64,000 nt of DNA, from NCBI RefSeq assembly GCF_003626645.1, contig NZ_RBAM01000004.1, forward strand, positions 248,001 to 312,000. Direction: 5' to 3'. The position numbers and the translations under genes were made by a program. Of the stretch, positions 8,607 to 16,974 are shown in pieces; the stretch's first letter is position 1; the number at the start of each line of letters is the position of its first letter. Source of the stretch: Streptomyces klenkii. GTDB lineage: Bacteria > Actinomycetota > Actinomycetes > Streptomycetales > Streptomycetaceae. The notes under the pieces were generated by a model. It saw only the letters and a program-made list of their open reading frames with translations. It was not told the DNA's origin and did no database searches.

Positions 8607-9653
8607 TCAGGACCGTGGCAGCGTCTCGTTCAGCAGCACCTTGCCCGGAGCGGTGCCGCCGGCGTCGACGCAGGTGGCGGAGACCACAAAGGCGTCGACG
8701 AGCGTGCCGTCCCCGGGGTGCGGCAGGACGATGAGATAGGCGTCCTCACCCTGATAGGTCTCCGGCTCGGAGATCAGCTCCTGCTCCGAGCGCCCGATGC
8801 CCTGCCGCACGCAGAGCGGAGCCGTGCCGCCCGGGGCGTTGAGCGTCTTGCTGGGCGGGCTCTCCGGGCTCTCGGCGGTCTTCCCATGGGACTCGGTGGC
8901 GCTGAACGGCGACGGCCTCAAAAGCTCCTGCACCCGTGCCGTGAGATCGCCGGAGGCGAGGGCATGCGCTGCCGCATGGCTCTCACCGCTCTTGGCGGGC
9001 GTCCGGGTGGGGGCATCCGTCCCACCGGACTGCCAGAAGATTCCGCCCACGCTGATCGCGGCGGCGACGCAGGCACTCCCGAGCAGCACTGCGGGCCAGC
9101 GCCGCCGGGCGCGCCTGCCCCCGGGCTTGCCGGGCGGCGGCCCCTGGCGGCCGGGGCCGGTGGCGGGACGAGGCCGGGCGGTTTCGCGCGCTGGAGTCTT
9201 CCGGGGGGCGGCCCCTGTTTCACGTGAAACGGCGCCGTGGGCGGAGGGCTCTGTTTCACGTGAAACGGCACCGTGGGGCAGGGGCTCTGTTTCCCGCGTC
9301 CCTGTTTCCCGCGCCCCCGTCTCGCGCGTTCCTGTTTCACGCGTTCCCGTTTCACGTGAAACAAGGAAAGGCACACGCACACCCGACGGCGGCGTGGTCG
9401 AGTCCAGCAATGCCTCGGCGGCGAGAGCGGCGTCGATCCGGCCGGCGATGTCCGCCGGCATCCGCGGCGGACCGGGGAGCGTGCCGAGCGCGCCGCGGAT
9501 CTCGTCCAGGGAGCTGCGGACGTCCTCGCAGAGCTCGCAGCCCGCCAGGTGCTCCCGGACGTCCGCGGTACGCGACGGCGAGAGCACCCCCTCGGTGAGC
9601 GCGGAGATCTCCCCGACCTCCGGGTGCCCATCCGTGCCGGTCATCGAAGTCAC
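8607..9653 (-). CDS. Zinc-type anti-sigma factor (RsmA-like) for SigM
   Basis: The N-terminus has the zinc-binding anti-sigma motif HLAGCELC (HxxxCxxC, residues 35-42). A hydrophobic segment, WPAVLLGSACVAAAISVGGI, lies near residues 190-210, and an extracytoplasmic domain of about 135 residues follows. This is the usual layout of a membrane anti-sigma factor holding an ECF sigma. Its start (GTG 9653, with GGAGGTGGG upstream) overlaps the sigM stop by 4 bp, so partner production is coupled. The linker between the zinc domain and the membrane span is a repeat of RETGT and VSRETEP units encoded by a parS array, which is unusual. Confidence 0.87.
   Translation of the reverse strand: MTSMTGTDGHPEVGEISALTEGVLSPSRTADVREHLAGCELCEDVRSSLDEIRGALGTLPGPPRMPADIAGRIDAALAAEALLDSTTPPSGVRVPFLVSRETGTRETGTRETGARETGTRETEPLPHGAVSRETEPSAHGAVSRETGAAPRKTPARETARPRPATGPGRQGPPPGKPGGRRARRRWPAVLLGSACVAAAISVGGIFWQSGGTDAPTRTPAKSGESHAAAHALASGDLTARVQELLRPSPFSATESHGKTAESPESPPSKTLNAPGGTAPLCVRQGIGRSEQELISEPETYQGEDAYLIVLPHPGDGTLVDAFVVSATCVDAGGTAPGKVLLNETLPRS
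9217..9230. promoter_or_regulatory. parS: parS centromere site 6
   Basis: Perfect GTTTCACGTGAAAC, first unit of the array inside the anti-sigma gene. Confidence 0.95.
9253..9266. promoter_or_regulatory. parS: parS centromere site 7
   Basis: Perfect GTTTCACGTGAAAC, 36 bp from site 6, in the second 36-bp unit. Confidence 0.95.
9349..9362. promoter_or_regulatory. parS: parS centromere site 8
   Basis: Perfect GTTTCACGTGAAAC at the end of the five 15-bp units inside the anti-sigma gene. Confidence 0.95.
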
Positions 9654-10339
9654 GCTCGCCCACCTCCACCCTTCACTGGATCTGCGTCGCTCTGTCCTGC
9701 CGGTGGTGGGACGGACGCCCCTTGCGTCCGGTTCCTTCCCCCGTCGGACGGTGGGCTACCCCCGCCACCGGGGCGCAGATGGGTGAGGATCGGCAGCAGC
9801 CGGGCCCTTCCCCGTGCGCAACGGCTCTTCACCGTGCCCACGGGAACGTCGAGCACCTCTGCGGCTTCGGCCACGGGATACCCCTGCATGTCGACCAGGA
9901 CGAGGGCCGCGCGCTGATCGGGAGGCAGCGTGGACAGCGCCTGGAGCAGTTCCCGGTGCAGATCCCCGCGCTCCGCGGGTGCGGCAGCAGACTCGTGGGG
10001 CTCGATGAGCTGTTCAAGCCGTTCGGTTTCGGCGAGAGGAGCCGTACGCCGGGACGCGGCCTTGCGGGCGCGGTCCAGGCAGGCGTTGACGGTGATGCGG
10101 TGCAGCCATGTGGTGACGGCGGACTGCCCGCGAAAGGTGTGCGCGGCGCGGTAGGCGGAGACCAGGGCGTCCTGCACGGCGTCCGCGGCCTCTTCCCGGT
10201 CGCCGAGCGTCCGCAGGGCGACGGCCCAGAGGCGGTCACGGTGCCGGCGCACGATCTCGCCGAAGGCGTCGGGGTCGCCGGCGACGTGCCGGGCGAGGAG
10301 ATCGGCGTCGCTCAGGCCGTCACGCATGACGTCGTCCAC
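9650..10339 (-). CDS. sigM: ECF RNA polymerase sigma factor SigM
   Basis: This 229-residue ECF sigma factor has region 2 (residues 12-85, with DAVQDALVSAYRAAHTFRG and TTWLHRITVNACLDRARK) and region 4 (residues 125-185, with LPPDQRAALVLVDMQGYPV and VPVGTVKSRCARGRARL). SigM family members respond to envelope stress, which fits its position directly downstream of murJ and the pseudokinase. GTG 10339 is the start, 34 bp after the pseudokinase stop, and the gene overlaps the anti-sigma gene by 4 bp. The last 40 residues are Pro/Gly-rich and variable. Confidence 0.93.
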   Translation of the reverse strand: MDDVMRDGLSDADLLARHVAGDPDAFGEIVRRHRDRLWAVALRTLGDREEAADAVQDALVSAYRAAHTFRGQSAVTTWLHRITVNACLDRARKAASRRTAPLAETERLEQLIEPHESAAAPAERGDLHRELLQALSTLPPDQRAALVLVDMQGYPVAEAAEVLDVPVGTVKSRCARGRARLLPILTHLRPGGGGSPPSDGGRNRTQGASVPPPAGQSDADPVKGGGGRA

Positions 10340-10373
10340 CGTCGAGCCCTCCCCCTGAGGTCCGTCCTGCGCG

Positions 10374-12098
10374 TCAGCCGGTGAACTTCACGTTGTTGAT
10401 GCCCTGCTTGTAGCCGGCTCCGGCGAAGGTCTGTCCGTCAGCGCCAGAGTAAGGCGCCGCGGTGATCCAGAGGAGGACGTACTGGGTCTCGCGGGGCTTC
10501 TTGAGGGAGAGGCTTATCGAATCGGTCGACGTCTTCTTGGTCGCCAGCTTCTTCATCGACTTGAGCGACTCGGTGCCGTCGAGGGACTTCGCCGCGTAGA
10601 GCGACACCTCGGTGTATTCGCCGCCGTAGAGCAGCTTGATGTCCGCGGAGCTGAGCTGCTGCTTGCCGCCGAGGTCGTAGATGATCCCGACGCCGCCCTT
10701 GTACTGCTTCAGGGAGGGGCCTTCGTTGTAGGTGCGCGAGCGCCAGACTTCCTTGGGATCGTCGTTCTTGGTGTAGGTGTTCTTCACCCGGTCCGCGCCC
10801 TGCGGAGATCCGTCCGGGGCGTACTCCTGGGCGTCGACGATCTTTATCGGGTCGCCGGTCGGCTTCTGGTCGCCGTCGCCCGTCGACTCGGAGATCTGCG
10901 GGCGGTCCTCCTGCCCGTCCTTGAGGAGGGTGTCCGCGAGCTGCCAGCTGGCCAGGCCCAGGGCGGCGATCAGCAGGGCGGCGACGCTCCACTTGAGCGC
11001 CCGGCCCGTGCGGCCTTGCAGCGGAGGCGGCGGGGGCACCGGCATGGGGCCCGTGGCGCTGCCGCCGTGCGGCGGCAGCTGGCCGTAGGCGTGCGGGCGC
11101 GGGTAGCCGCCCGGCGGCGGGGTGAAGGACGGCTCCGGGGGCCGGATGCGCGGCATGGCGGCGACGGCCTTGGACAGCTCCTCCGGCGTCGTGCACGGCT
11201 TCTCCTGCCGTGACGCGGTGGAGCCGTCGTTGACGAGCGCGCGCATGGCGAGCTCGGACAGGCCGCGGTGGACGCCGGCGCGGACCTGGTCGGGGGCGAT
11301 CAGGCCGACCCCCTTGGGCAGGCCCGGCAGGCCGTGGGCGCTGTCCTCGTACGGCCAGCGCTGGGTGAGCGCGGCGTAGAGGAGCGCGCCGATGGCCTCG
11401 GTGTCGGTCTGCTGGGGGTGGTCGGACGTGATGCCCCGGAGGGCGGCCATGACCGCGAGGCCGCGGATGCGGTACTGCCCGGTGCCCGTGCGCAGCACGG
11501 AACCGGGGTGGAGGCGCAGGTGCGCGAGGCCCTCGCGGTGGGCGGCGGCCATGGCCTGGGACACCTGGCTCACGAGCTGGTAGGCGTCGTGCGGCTCCAT
11601 GGGGCCGGAGGCGAGGACGTTGGTGAGCTCGGTGGCGTCGGGCAGCCACTCGTGGACGACGTAGACCAGGTCGTTCTCCTCGACGGCGTCGAGGACCTGG
11701 ACGAAGCGCGGGTCGCCGAGGAGGGCGGCGGAGCGGGCGGCGGCGAGGACGGGGCGGGCGCGCGGGTGGTCGGCGGGCAGCAGGTGGACGCCCACGGCGC
11801 GGCGGAGCTTCTCGTCCACGGCACGCCAGCTGCTGAATCCCTCCAGACGGGTGACGCACTCCTCCAGGCGGTACCTTCTGGCGAGCTTGTGGCCGCTGTG
11901 CAGCTCGGGGGCCCGGTCCTCGCGCGCGGGCTTCCCGGCGTCCGTCTTCTTGCCGTCCGCGCGCCCGGTGTCCTTCTGGGTGCCGGCCTTGATCGCGGCC
12001 TCCGCCCCGTCGGCCGTGGCCTTGCCCGCCTTGGCGGTCAGCGGCTCACCGCCGCTGTTGCCTGCCACGTCGACGGCAGCTGTGCTCCGTTCTGCCAC
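10374..12098 (-). CDS. Membrane-anchored pseudokinase (protein kinase family) downstream of murJ
   Basis: A kinase-like domain (about residues 75-310) is followed by a Pro-rich stretch, one transmembrane segment (WSVAALLIAALGLASWQLA) and an extracellular domain of about 180 residues. Catalytic residues appear lost: the VAIK-type strand reads VGVHLL without lysine, the HRD loop reads AHLRLHPGSV, and the DFG position reads IRGLAV. It is therefore best called a pseudokinase. In Mycobacterium the homologous pseudokinase and extracellular domains are fused to MurJ/MviN; here they are a separate gene 109 bp downstream of murJ. I chose GTG 12098 behind GGGGAGGCAGG; a longer start at 12179 is possible. 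Confidence 0.87.
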   Translation of the reverse strand: MAERSTAAVDVAGNSGGEPLTAKAGKATADGAEAAIKAGTQKDTGRADGKKTDAGKPAREDRAPELHSGHKLARRYRLEECVTRLEGFSSWRAVDEKLRRAVGVHLLPADHPRARPVLAAARSAALLGDPRFVQVLDAVEENDLVYVVHEWLPDATELTNVLASGPMEPHDAYQLVSQVSQAMAAAHREGLAHLRLHPGSVLRTGTGQYRIRGLAVMAALRGITSDHPQQTDTEAIGALLYAALTQRWPYEDSAHGLPGLPKGVGLIAPDQVRAGVHRGLSELAMRALVNDGSTASRQEKPCTTPEELSKAVAAMPRIRPPEPSFTPPPGGYPRPHAYGQLPPHGGSATGPMPVPPPPPLQGRTGRALKWSVAALLIAALGLASWQLADTLLKDGQEDRPQISESTGDGDQKPTGDPIKIVDAQEYAPDGSPQGADRVKNTYTKNDDPKEVWRSRTYNEGPSLKQYKGGVGIIYDLGGKQQLSSADIKLLYGGEYTEVSLYAAKSLDGTESLKSMKKLATKKTSTDSISLSLKKPRETQYVLLWITAAPYSGADGQTFAGAGYKQGINNVKFTG

Positions 12099-12207
12099 CG
12101 TCGTTCCTGCCTCCCCATCCGTTGCACGCTGTCCACAGCCATGACAATTGTGCCCACAGTCCGGCGCTATGCACGACACACGGCGGCGGGCGAAGGTTGT
12201 GCTCCCG

Positions 12208-14412
12208 TCAGCGTCCGAGACGCCCGCGGACCATACCGACCATGGCCGTCAGCTCCTCGATCCGCATCCGCTTCGCGGCGACGTAGAAGACGGCGATCAG
12301 GATGAGACCACCACCGGTCAGAGAGGCGAGCGAACCGAGCACGCCCTTGCCGAGAACCTCGCTGATTCCGTAGGACACGGCTCCGCCGATCAGCGCTGCG
12401 GGCACGCACGCGCCGGCCAGGCGGGCATACGTCCGGATGACGCGCGAGCCGTCCAGGTCGCCGCCGAGCCGCGTACGCAGCCTGCGCCACGCCACACCGA
12501 CGCCGACGGCGTAGCCGAGGCCGTAGGAGAAGGCCATGCCGGCGACGGCCCAGCGGGCGGGGAGAAGGACGTAGCTCAAGAAGGCGGAGGCCGCGAAAGC
12601 CGCCGAGACGATCAGCGTGTTGTAGAAGGGCGTACGGGTGTCCTCGTAGGCGTAGAAGCCACGGAGGATGACGTACTGCGCGGAGTACGGGATCAGACCG
12701 AGACCGAAGGCCATGAGGATGAAGCCGATGTTGGTGGCGCCCTCGGTGCCCGAGCCGCCCGAGAACATCAGCGTGGCCATGGGGACGCCCAGCGCCAGGA
12801 AGGCGAAGGCGCACGGCACGATGGCGACGGCCGAGGTGCGCAGACCGTGGGAGAGGTCGTCGCGGACGGCGGAGGCGTCGCCGTCGTGGGCGGCGCGGGA
12901 GATCCGGGGGAGCACCGCGGTCATCACCGAGACGGTGATGATGGCCTGCGGCATCTGCCAGAGCTGTAGGGCGAAGTTGTAAGCGGTGATGCCTGTACCG
13001 GTGTGTCCGCCCTTCTCCGCCAGCGCGCCCGCCTTGGTGGCGAGCTGCGTGACCACGACCATGCTGAGCTGGTTCGCGAGGACGAAGAAGAAGGTCCACT
13101 TGGCGAGACCCGCGGCCTTGCCCAGGCCCTGGCCGCGCCAGTCGAAGCGGGGCCGGAGGCGGAATCCCGCTTCGCGCAGGTAGGGGAGCATGGCCAGCGC
13201 CTGGACGACGAGGCCCAGCAGTGTGCCGATGCCGATCAGCCGTACGCCCTCGGCCGGGATGCTGGCCGCGTTGACGTTGCTGTCCGTGAAGGGACCGAAG
13301 GCCCAGATGAAGGAGCCGAAGGTGGCGATGATGATGATGTTGTTGAGGACCGGGGTCCACATCATCGCGCCGAACTTTCCGCGCGCGTTGAGGATCTGGC
13401 CGAGCACCACGTGCACACCCATGAAGAACATCGTGGGCAGGCAGTAGCGGGCGAACGCGACGGCCACGTCCATCCGGTGCGGGTCGGCGGCGATGGTGGG
13501 TGACATCGCCTGGATGAAGAGCGGCGCCCCCAGGACACAGACGGTGGTGACACCCGCCAGCAGCACGATCACGAGGGTGAGCAGGCGGTTGGCGTAGGCC
13601 TCGCCGCCGTCCTCGTCGTTCTTCATCGCCCGCACGAGCTGGGGGATGAAGACGGCGTTCAGCGCGCCGCCGCCCACCAGGATGTAGATCATCGTCGGCA
13701 GGACGTTGGCGACCTGGTAGTCGTCGTTGAGCGTGCCGACGCCGATCGCCGCCGCCATGACGAGGTTGCGGCCGAAGCCCAGGAGGCGGGAGACCATCGT
13801 GCCCGCCGCCATCAGGGCGCTCGACTTCAGCAGGCTCGCCGCCTTGCCGCCCTTGGCTTGCGGAGCGGGCTCCGGCTCCTCGGCGGGCTCGGGGGCAGGG
13901 ATCTTCGGCGGGGGCACGGGGGAGCCGTACTGCCCCGGCGCCGGGATCTGCTGCCCCGGCGTCCGCGGCGGCTCGTAGGGCTGCTGCTGGTCGCGGTAGA
14001 GGTGGGCGAACGCGTCCCGCTGGGGGCCGTCCTCCCCCGGCGGGTCGGCGAAGCCGTCCACGGCCGCGAACTGCTTCGTGGCGTCGTCGTCACCCGGGGC
14101 CGGGGGCCACGGGTGGGAGCCGGTGCCGGGGCCCTGCTGCGATCCGGGGCCCTGCTGCAACGGGTAGGTGTTGCGGTACGTGCCGGGCGGCGCCGGGGGC
14201 GTGGCGCGGTCGTACAGCGCGTCGCTCACCGGGTCCTGGGCGGCCGGGTCGTGCCCGGGGTACGGCTCGGAGGCGTAGGCGTCCCGCAGGTACGGGTCCC
14301 GGGCGTACGGGCCCTGGCGGGGCGTGCCGGGGGCAGGCGGTGGCGGCGGGTACTGGCCCCGCTGGTCACCACCCGCGCCCTGCCCGCGGTCACCGTCGTA
14401 CGGCGCGTTCAT
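12208..14412 (-). CDS. murJ: Lipid II flippase MurJ (MviN)
   Basis: MurJ moves lipid II across the membrane for peptidoglycan synthesis. The 734-residue product has a Pro/Gly-rich cytoplasmic N-terminal region of about 200 residues, then about 14 membrane spans that begin with SSALMAAGTMVSRLLGFGRN, the conserved MurJ opening. Charged residues inside spans, such as R in the TMVSRLLGFGR motif, match the family. The long N-terminal extension is typical of actinobacteria. It is in an apparent operon after the DUF6049 gene (45-bp gap) and before the pseudokinase. Confidence 0.95.
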   Translation of the reverse strand: MNAPYDGDRGQGAGGDQRGQYPPPPPAPGTPRQGPYARDPYLRDAYASEPYPGHDPAAQDPVSDALYDRATPPAPPGTYRNTYPLQQGPGSQQGPGTGSHPWPPAPGDDDATKQFAAVDGFADPPGEDGPQRDAFAHLYRDQQQPYEPPRTPGQQIPAPGQYGSPVPPPKIPAPEPAEEPEPAPQAKGGKAASLLKSSALMAAGTMVSRLLGFGRNLVMAAAIGVGTLNDDYQVANVLPTMIYILVGGGALNAVFIPQLVRAMKNDEDGGEAYANRLLTLVIVLLAGVTTVCVLGAPLFIQAMSPTIAADPHRMDVAVAFARYCLPTMFFMGVHVVLGQILNARGKFGAMMWTPVLNNIIIIATFGSFIWAFGPFTDSNVNAASIPAEGVRLIGIGTLLGLVVQALAMLPYLREAGFRLRPRFDWRGQGLGKAAGLAKWTFFFVLANQLSMVVVTQLATKAGALAEKGGHTGTGITAYNFALQLWQMPQAIITVSVMTAVLPRISRAAHDGDASAVRDDLSHGLRTSAVAIVPCAFAFLALGVPMATLMFSGGSGTEGATNIGFILMAFGLGLIPYSAQYVILRGFYAYEDTRTPFYNTLIVSAAFAASAFLSYVLLPARWAVAGMAFSYGLGYAVGVGVAWRRLRTRLGGDLDGSRVIRTYARLAGACVPAALIGGAVSYGISEVLGKGVLGSLASLTGGGLILIAVFYVAAKRMRIEELTAMVGMVRGRLGR

Positions 14413-14457
14413 CGCTACCCCACCTCATCGTCCGCGGCCGGCCGGCCCCACTACGCG

Positions 14458-16767
14458 TCAACGTTCCACTTTCTCACCCGAGCCGGACGGCTCCGTGTCA
14501 TGCGATCCGGTGTCCGGGGCCGGGTCACCCGGCCGCCGCCCCGGCCGGTCGTCGTCCGGGCCACCGTTGCCGGGCCCGTCGCCGTCCGCGCCGGGCCCGC
14601 CACCGTCGGCCGCACGGGCGGCGGACCGCTTCCGCTTGATGTAGATGCGGAGCCCCGCGAGGACCAGGAGGAGCACCCCTCCGGCGATGACGAGGAGAAC
14701 CATAGGGGTGATGGACGTGACATGCACAGTAAAGGTGACCGGGTCGCCGTAGGGCTGGCCCTCGTCCGTGTACAGCCGGGCCGTCACCCGCACCGGGCCG
14801 TTGGCATTGGCCCGCGTCTCGAACTTCACCGACTGGTTCTGGCCACCGTTGATCTTCACCGGCTGGGACCGGTCGATCTGGAGGCGGTTCGTCTGGCTGG
14901 ACTCCAGCACCAGGTGGAGCCCCTCGATCCCCTGCAACAGACCGTTGTGGACCGTCATGGGGATCGTCGCGCTGCGCCCGGACAGGGTCACGTCCGACTT
15001 CTTGATCAGCTCCACCCGGCGGGTGAGCCCGTACAGGTACGACTGCACGGCGTCGCGGAACTCGGCGGCCCCCTTGGGGTTGCCGCGCCAGGACGTCGAC
15101 ATCTCCCGCATGATCGCGCTGCCGAAGGGGGTCACCACGCGGTCCTGCGAGGTCAGGATGACCTTGAAGCCGTCCAGGGTCGCCTGGGTCTTCTGGATCT
15201 CCTGGAAGGCCTTGGTGGAGAGCTCCTGCTCGCGCAGCCCCTCGGGGTACGAGCCGGAGCCGGGCACCTGCTGGTTCGCGTCCGGGTCCGGCTTGGCGGC
15301 GGCAGCGTCGCCCAGGTTCCGCGGCTGCGTCCAGCGGCCGTCCGAGAGGCCCGCGATCGCCGCGGCCATCGCCTGGGCCTGGCTCGCCGTCGGCATGCGC
15401 TGCGGCGCCACGACGATGCTGCGCTCGTTGTCCGGCGCCTGCCGGTTCACCAGCAGGCTCTGGGCGGCGAACCGCTGCACGGCGAGCGAGTACTCGCCGG
15501 CGCGGACCAGGTCGCCCTCGAAGCCGGTGGACATCCGGGCGTCCGCCACGACGGCCGTGTTGCCGCTGCCGATCTGGCGGGCCGCGGTGGGCGTGTAGGA
15601 CGTGTGGTCGCGGAAGCTGTCGCTGCGGGCGATCACGTTGTGGGCACCGGCCGAGGTGGCGACGTCGATGACCGACGAGTCGACGGCGCCGTCGACGGGC
15701 CACGCGAAGTCCGTGCGCGGCTTCACGCCGAGGATCGTGTCGACGGTCGTCGAGGCGAGCTCCGTGGCCGACTGGAGGTGGCTCAGGGAGCCCGAGACGT
15801 CCTTGCCGTGGTGGGCCAGCGACGCGATGTCGGGGTCGCCGAACGGCAGCGCCACCACCTGGTCGCCCGCGACGGCGTTCTGGAGCTGGCTGAGCCACTG
15901 CTTGGCGACCGCCTGGCCCCGGCCCGCGGTGGTCTTCCCGTCCGGCGCGTCCACCCGGTACGCCTTCGTCATGGCCTCGACCGTGGCCAGCAGATCGGGG
16001 TCGATCACCCAGGTGATGTGCAGGCCCTTGCCCAGGGCGACCAGTTGCTGGAGCCGCCCGCCCGGCGCCAGCTCCGCGGCCAGGTGGTCATTGGGGAAGA
16101 TCGGCGTCTGCTGCTGGTCGGACTCGGTGCGGGCCGTCAGGTGGGTCGCGGAGATCAGCGGCCACAGGAAGGTGAGCTGCGTCTTCTTGCCCTCGATCGA
16201 GGAGGGCTGCCAGGGCAGCAGGGTCCGGCCGATGCCCAGCACCCGCTCGGACCCCTGGTCCGCGGTGTGCCCGGACAGGGAGACGCCCAGCTGGTACACC
16301 CCGTCCTTGCCGAGGTCCAGGTCCTTCGCCGGCAGCGAGATGCTGAACTCGCGGCTGCCCCCCGGAGGGAGCTTGTCGATCTTCTGGGTGTGCTTGCCGA
16401 TCTCGGAGCCGTCGCTGCCGGGCGAGAAGGCGGCACGGCTGCCGGTCTCGTCGGCGTCGACCCGGCTGTTGAGCTGGCCGCCCACCCGCAGGCCGACGTG
16501 CGCGTCGGAGACGGTCGAGCCGCCGTTGTTGGTGACGGTGCCCGAGACGGTGAGCGTGTCGTCCTGCTTCGGCGCGACGGGGGTCAGCGTGTTGATCGAG
16601 ACGCCGACCGCGCGGGAGCCGGGGGACTCGGCGCGGGCCGGCTGCGCGCCCGGCAGCTGCACCAGGCCGAGCAGCAGCGCCGCGCCCATCAGCAGCGTCG
16701 TGAGGAGCCGGGACCACCGGCAGGCAGAAGCGGAGGGGGTCTCCTGGGTCTCTGCCGCCTCGGCCAC
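14458..16767 (-). CDS. DUF6049 family secreted, membrane-anchored protein
   Basis: The 769-residue product starts at GTG 16767. It has a signal peptide (LLTTLLMGAALLLGLVQLPG, cleavage expected near AQPARAES), a large extracytoplasmic region with beta-rich segments, and a C-terminal membrane anchor (MVLLVIAGGVLLLVLAGLRI) followed by a basic, acidic and Pro-rich cytoplasmic tail. It matches the actinobacterial DUF6049 proteins found next to murJ. The molecular function is unknown. Position and topology suggest a role in cell-wall assembly with MurJ. It is divergent from cca across a 207-bp region. Confidence 0.8.
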   Translation of the reverse strand: MAEAAETQETPSASACRWSRLLTTLLMGAALLLGLVQLPGAQPARAESPGSRAVGVSINTLTPVAPKQDDTLTVSGTVTNNGGSTVSDAHVGLRVGGQLNSRVDADETGSRAAFSPGSDGSEIGKHTQKIDKLPPGGSREFSISLPAKDLDLGKDGVYQLGVSLSGHTADQGSERVLGIGRTLLPWQPSSIEGKKTQLTFLWPLISATHLTARTESDQQQTPIFPNDHLAAELAPGGRLQQLVALGKGLHITWVIDPDLLATVEAMTKAYRVDAPDGKTTAGRGQAVAKQWLSQLQNAVAGDQVVALPFGDPDIASLAHHGKDVSGSLSHLQSATELASTTVDTILGVKPRTDFAWPVDGAVDSSVIDVATSAGAHNVIARSDSFRDHTSYTPTAARQIGSGNTAVVADARMSTGFEGDLVRAGEYSLAVQRFAAQSLLVNRQAPDNERSIVVAPQRMPTASQAQAMAAAIAGLSDGRWTQPRNLGDAAAAKPDPDANQQVPGSGSYPEGLREQELSTKAFQEIQKTQATLDGFKVILTSQDRVVTPFGSAIMREMSTSWRGNPKGAAEFRDAVQSYLYGLTRRVELIKKSDVTLSGRSATIPMTVHNGLLQGIEGLHLVLESSQTNRLQIDRSQPVKINGGQNQSVKFETRANANGPVRVTARLYTDEGQPYGDPVTFTVHVTSITPMVLLVIAGGVLLLVLAGLRIYIKRKRSAARAADGGGPGADGDGPGNGGPDDDRPGRRPGDPAPDTGSHDTEPSGSGEKVER

Positions 16768-16974
16768 GCGCTCGCCCGTCCCTCGTCGTCGTCAGTGGTC
16801 GTCGGTTGTGCGTCCACGAATGGTAACGAGGCCCGCTGTGACGAAGTGCTGCGGACCGCTCCGCAAGATCGCGCAGCCGGCCCGATGTCCCGGCTGCGCC
16901 CGCTTTGTGCGGCCTGCGCCATGCGTCCGTAACCGGGAGGCCCCGGGGCGCGCAGCCACGTACCCTCTTCTGTT
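16768..16974. promoter_or_regulatory. Divergent promoter region of the DUF6049-murJ operon and cca
   Basis: This gap must drive transcription both ways. A TACCCT hexamer at 16961-16966 lies 8 bases before the GTG of cca, so a transcript would begin at or next to the start codon, suggesting leaderless translation of cca. No good -35 match accompanies it. No clear minus-strand promoter was recognised. Confidence 0.35.

Larger units (their letters stand above)
9217..9363. repeat. In-frame tandem repeat array built from parS sequences
   Basis: Two 36-bp units (9217-9252 and 9253-9288) each start with a perfect parS. They are followed by five 15-bp units (9289, 9304, 9319, 9334, 9349) that are decayed copies, the last again carrying a perfect parS. 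Both unit lengths are multiples of three, so the anti-sigma reading frame is kept and reads repeated VSRET/RETGT. Confidence 0.9.

Noticed and set aside
9289..9363. 15-bp tandem repeats considered as a CRISPR-like array
   Set aside because: There are no spacers, the units are contiguous and in frame, and they are explained as decayed parS copies in a coding gene.
13858..16932. Long plus-strand open frame of about 1,000 codons opposite murJ and the DUF6049 gene
   Set aside because: It is a reverse-strand shadow made possible by high GC3; its translation is Arg/Gly/Val-rich with no domain, while the minus strand has clear MurJ and signal-peptide features.
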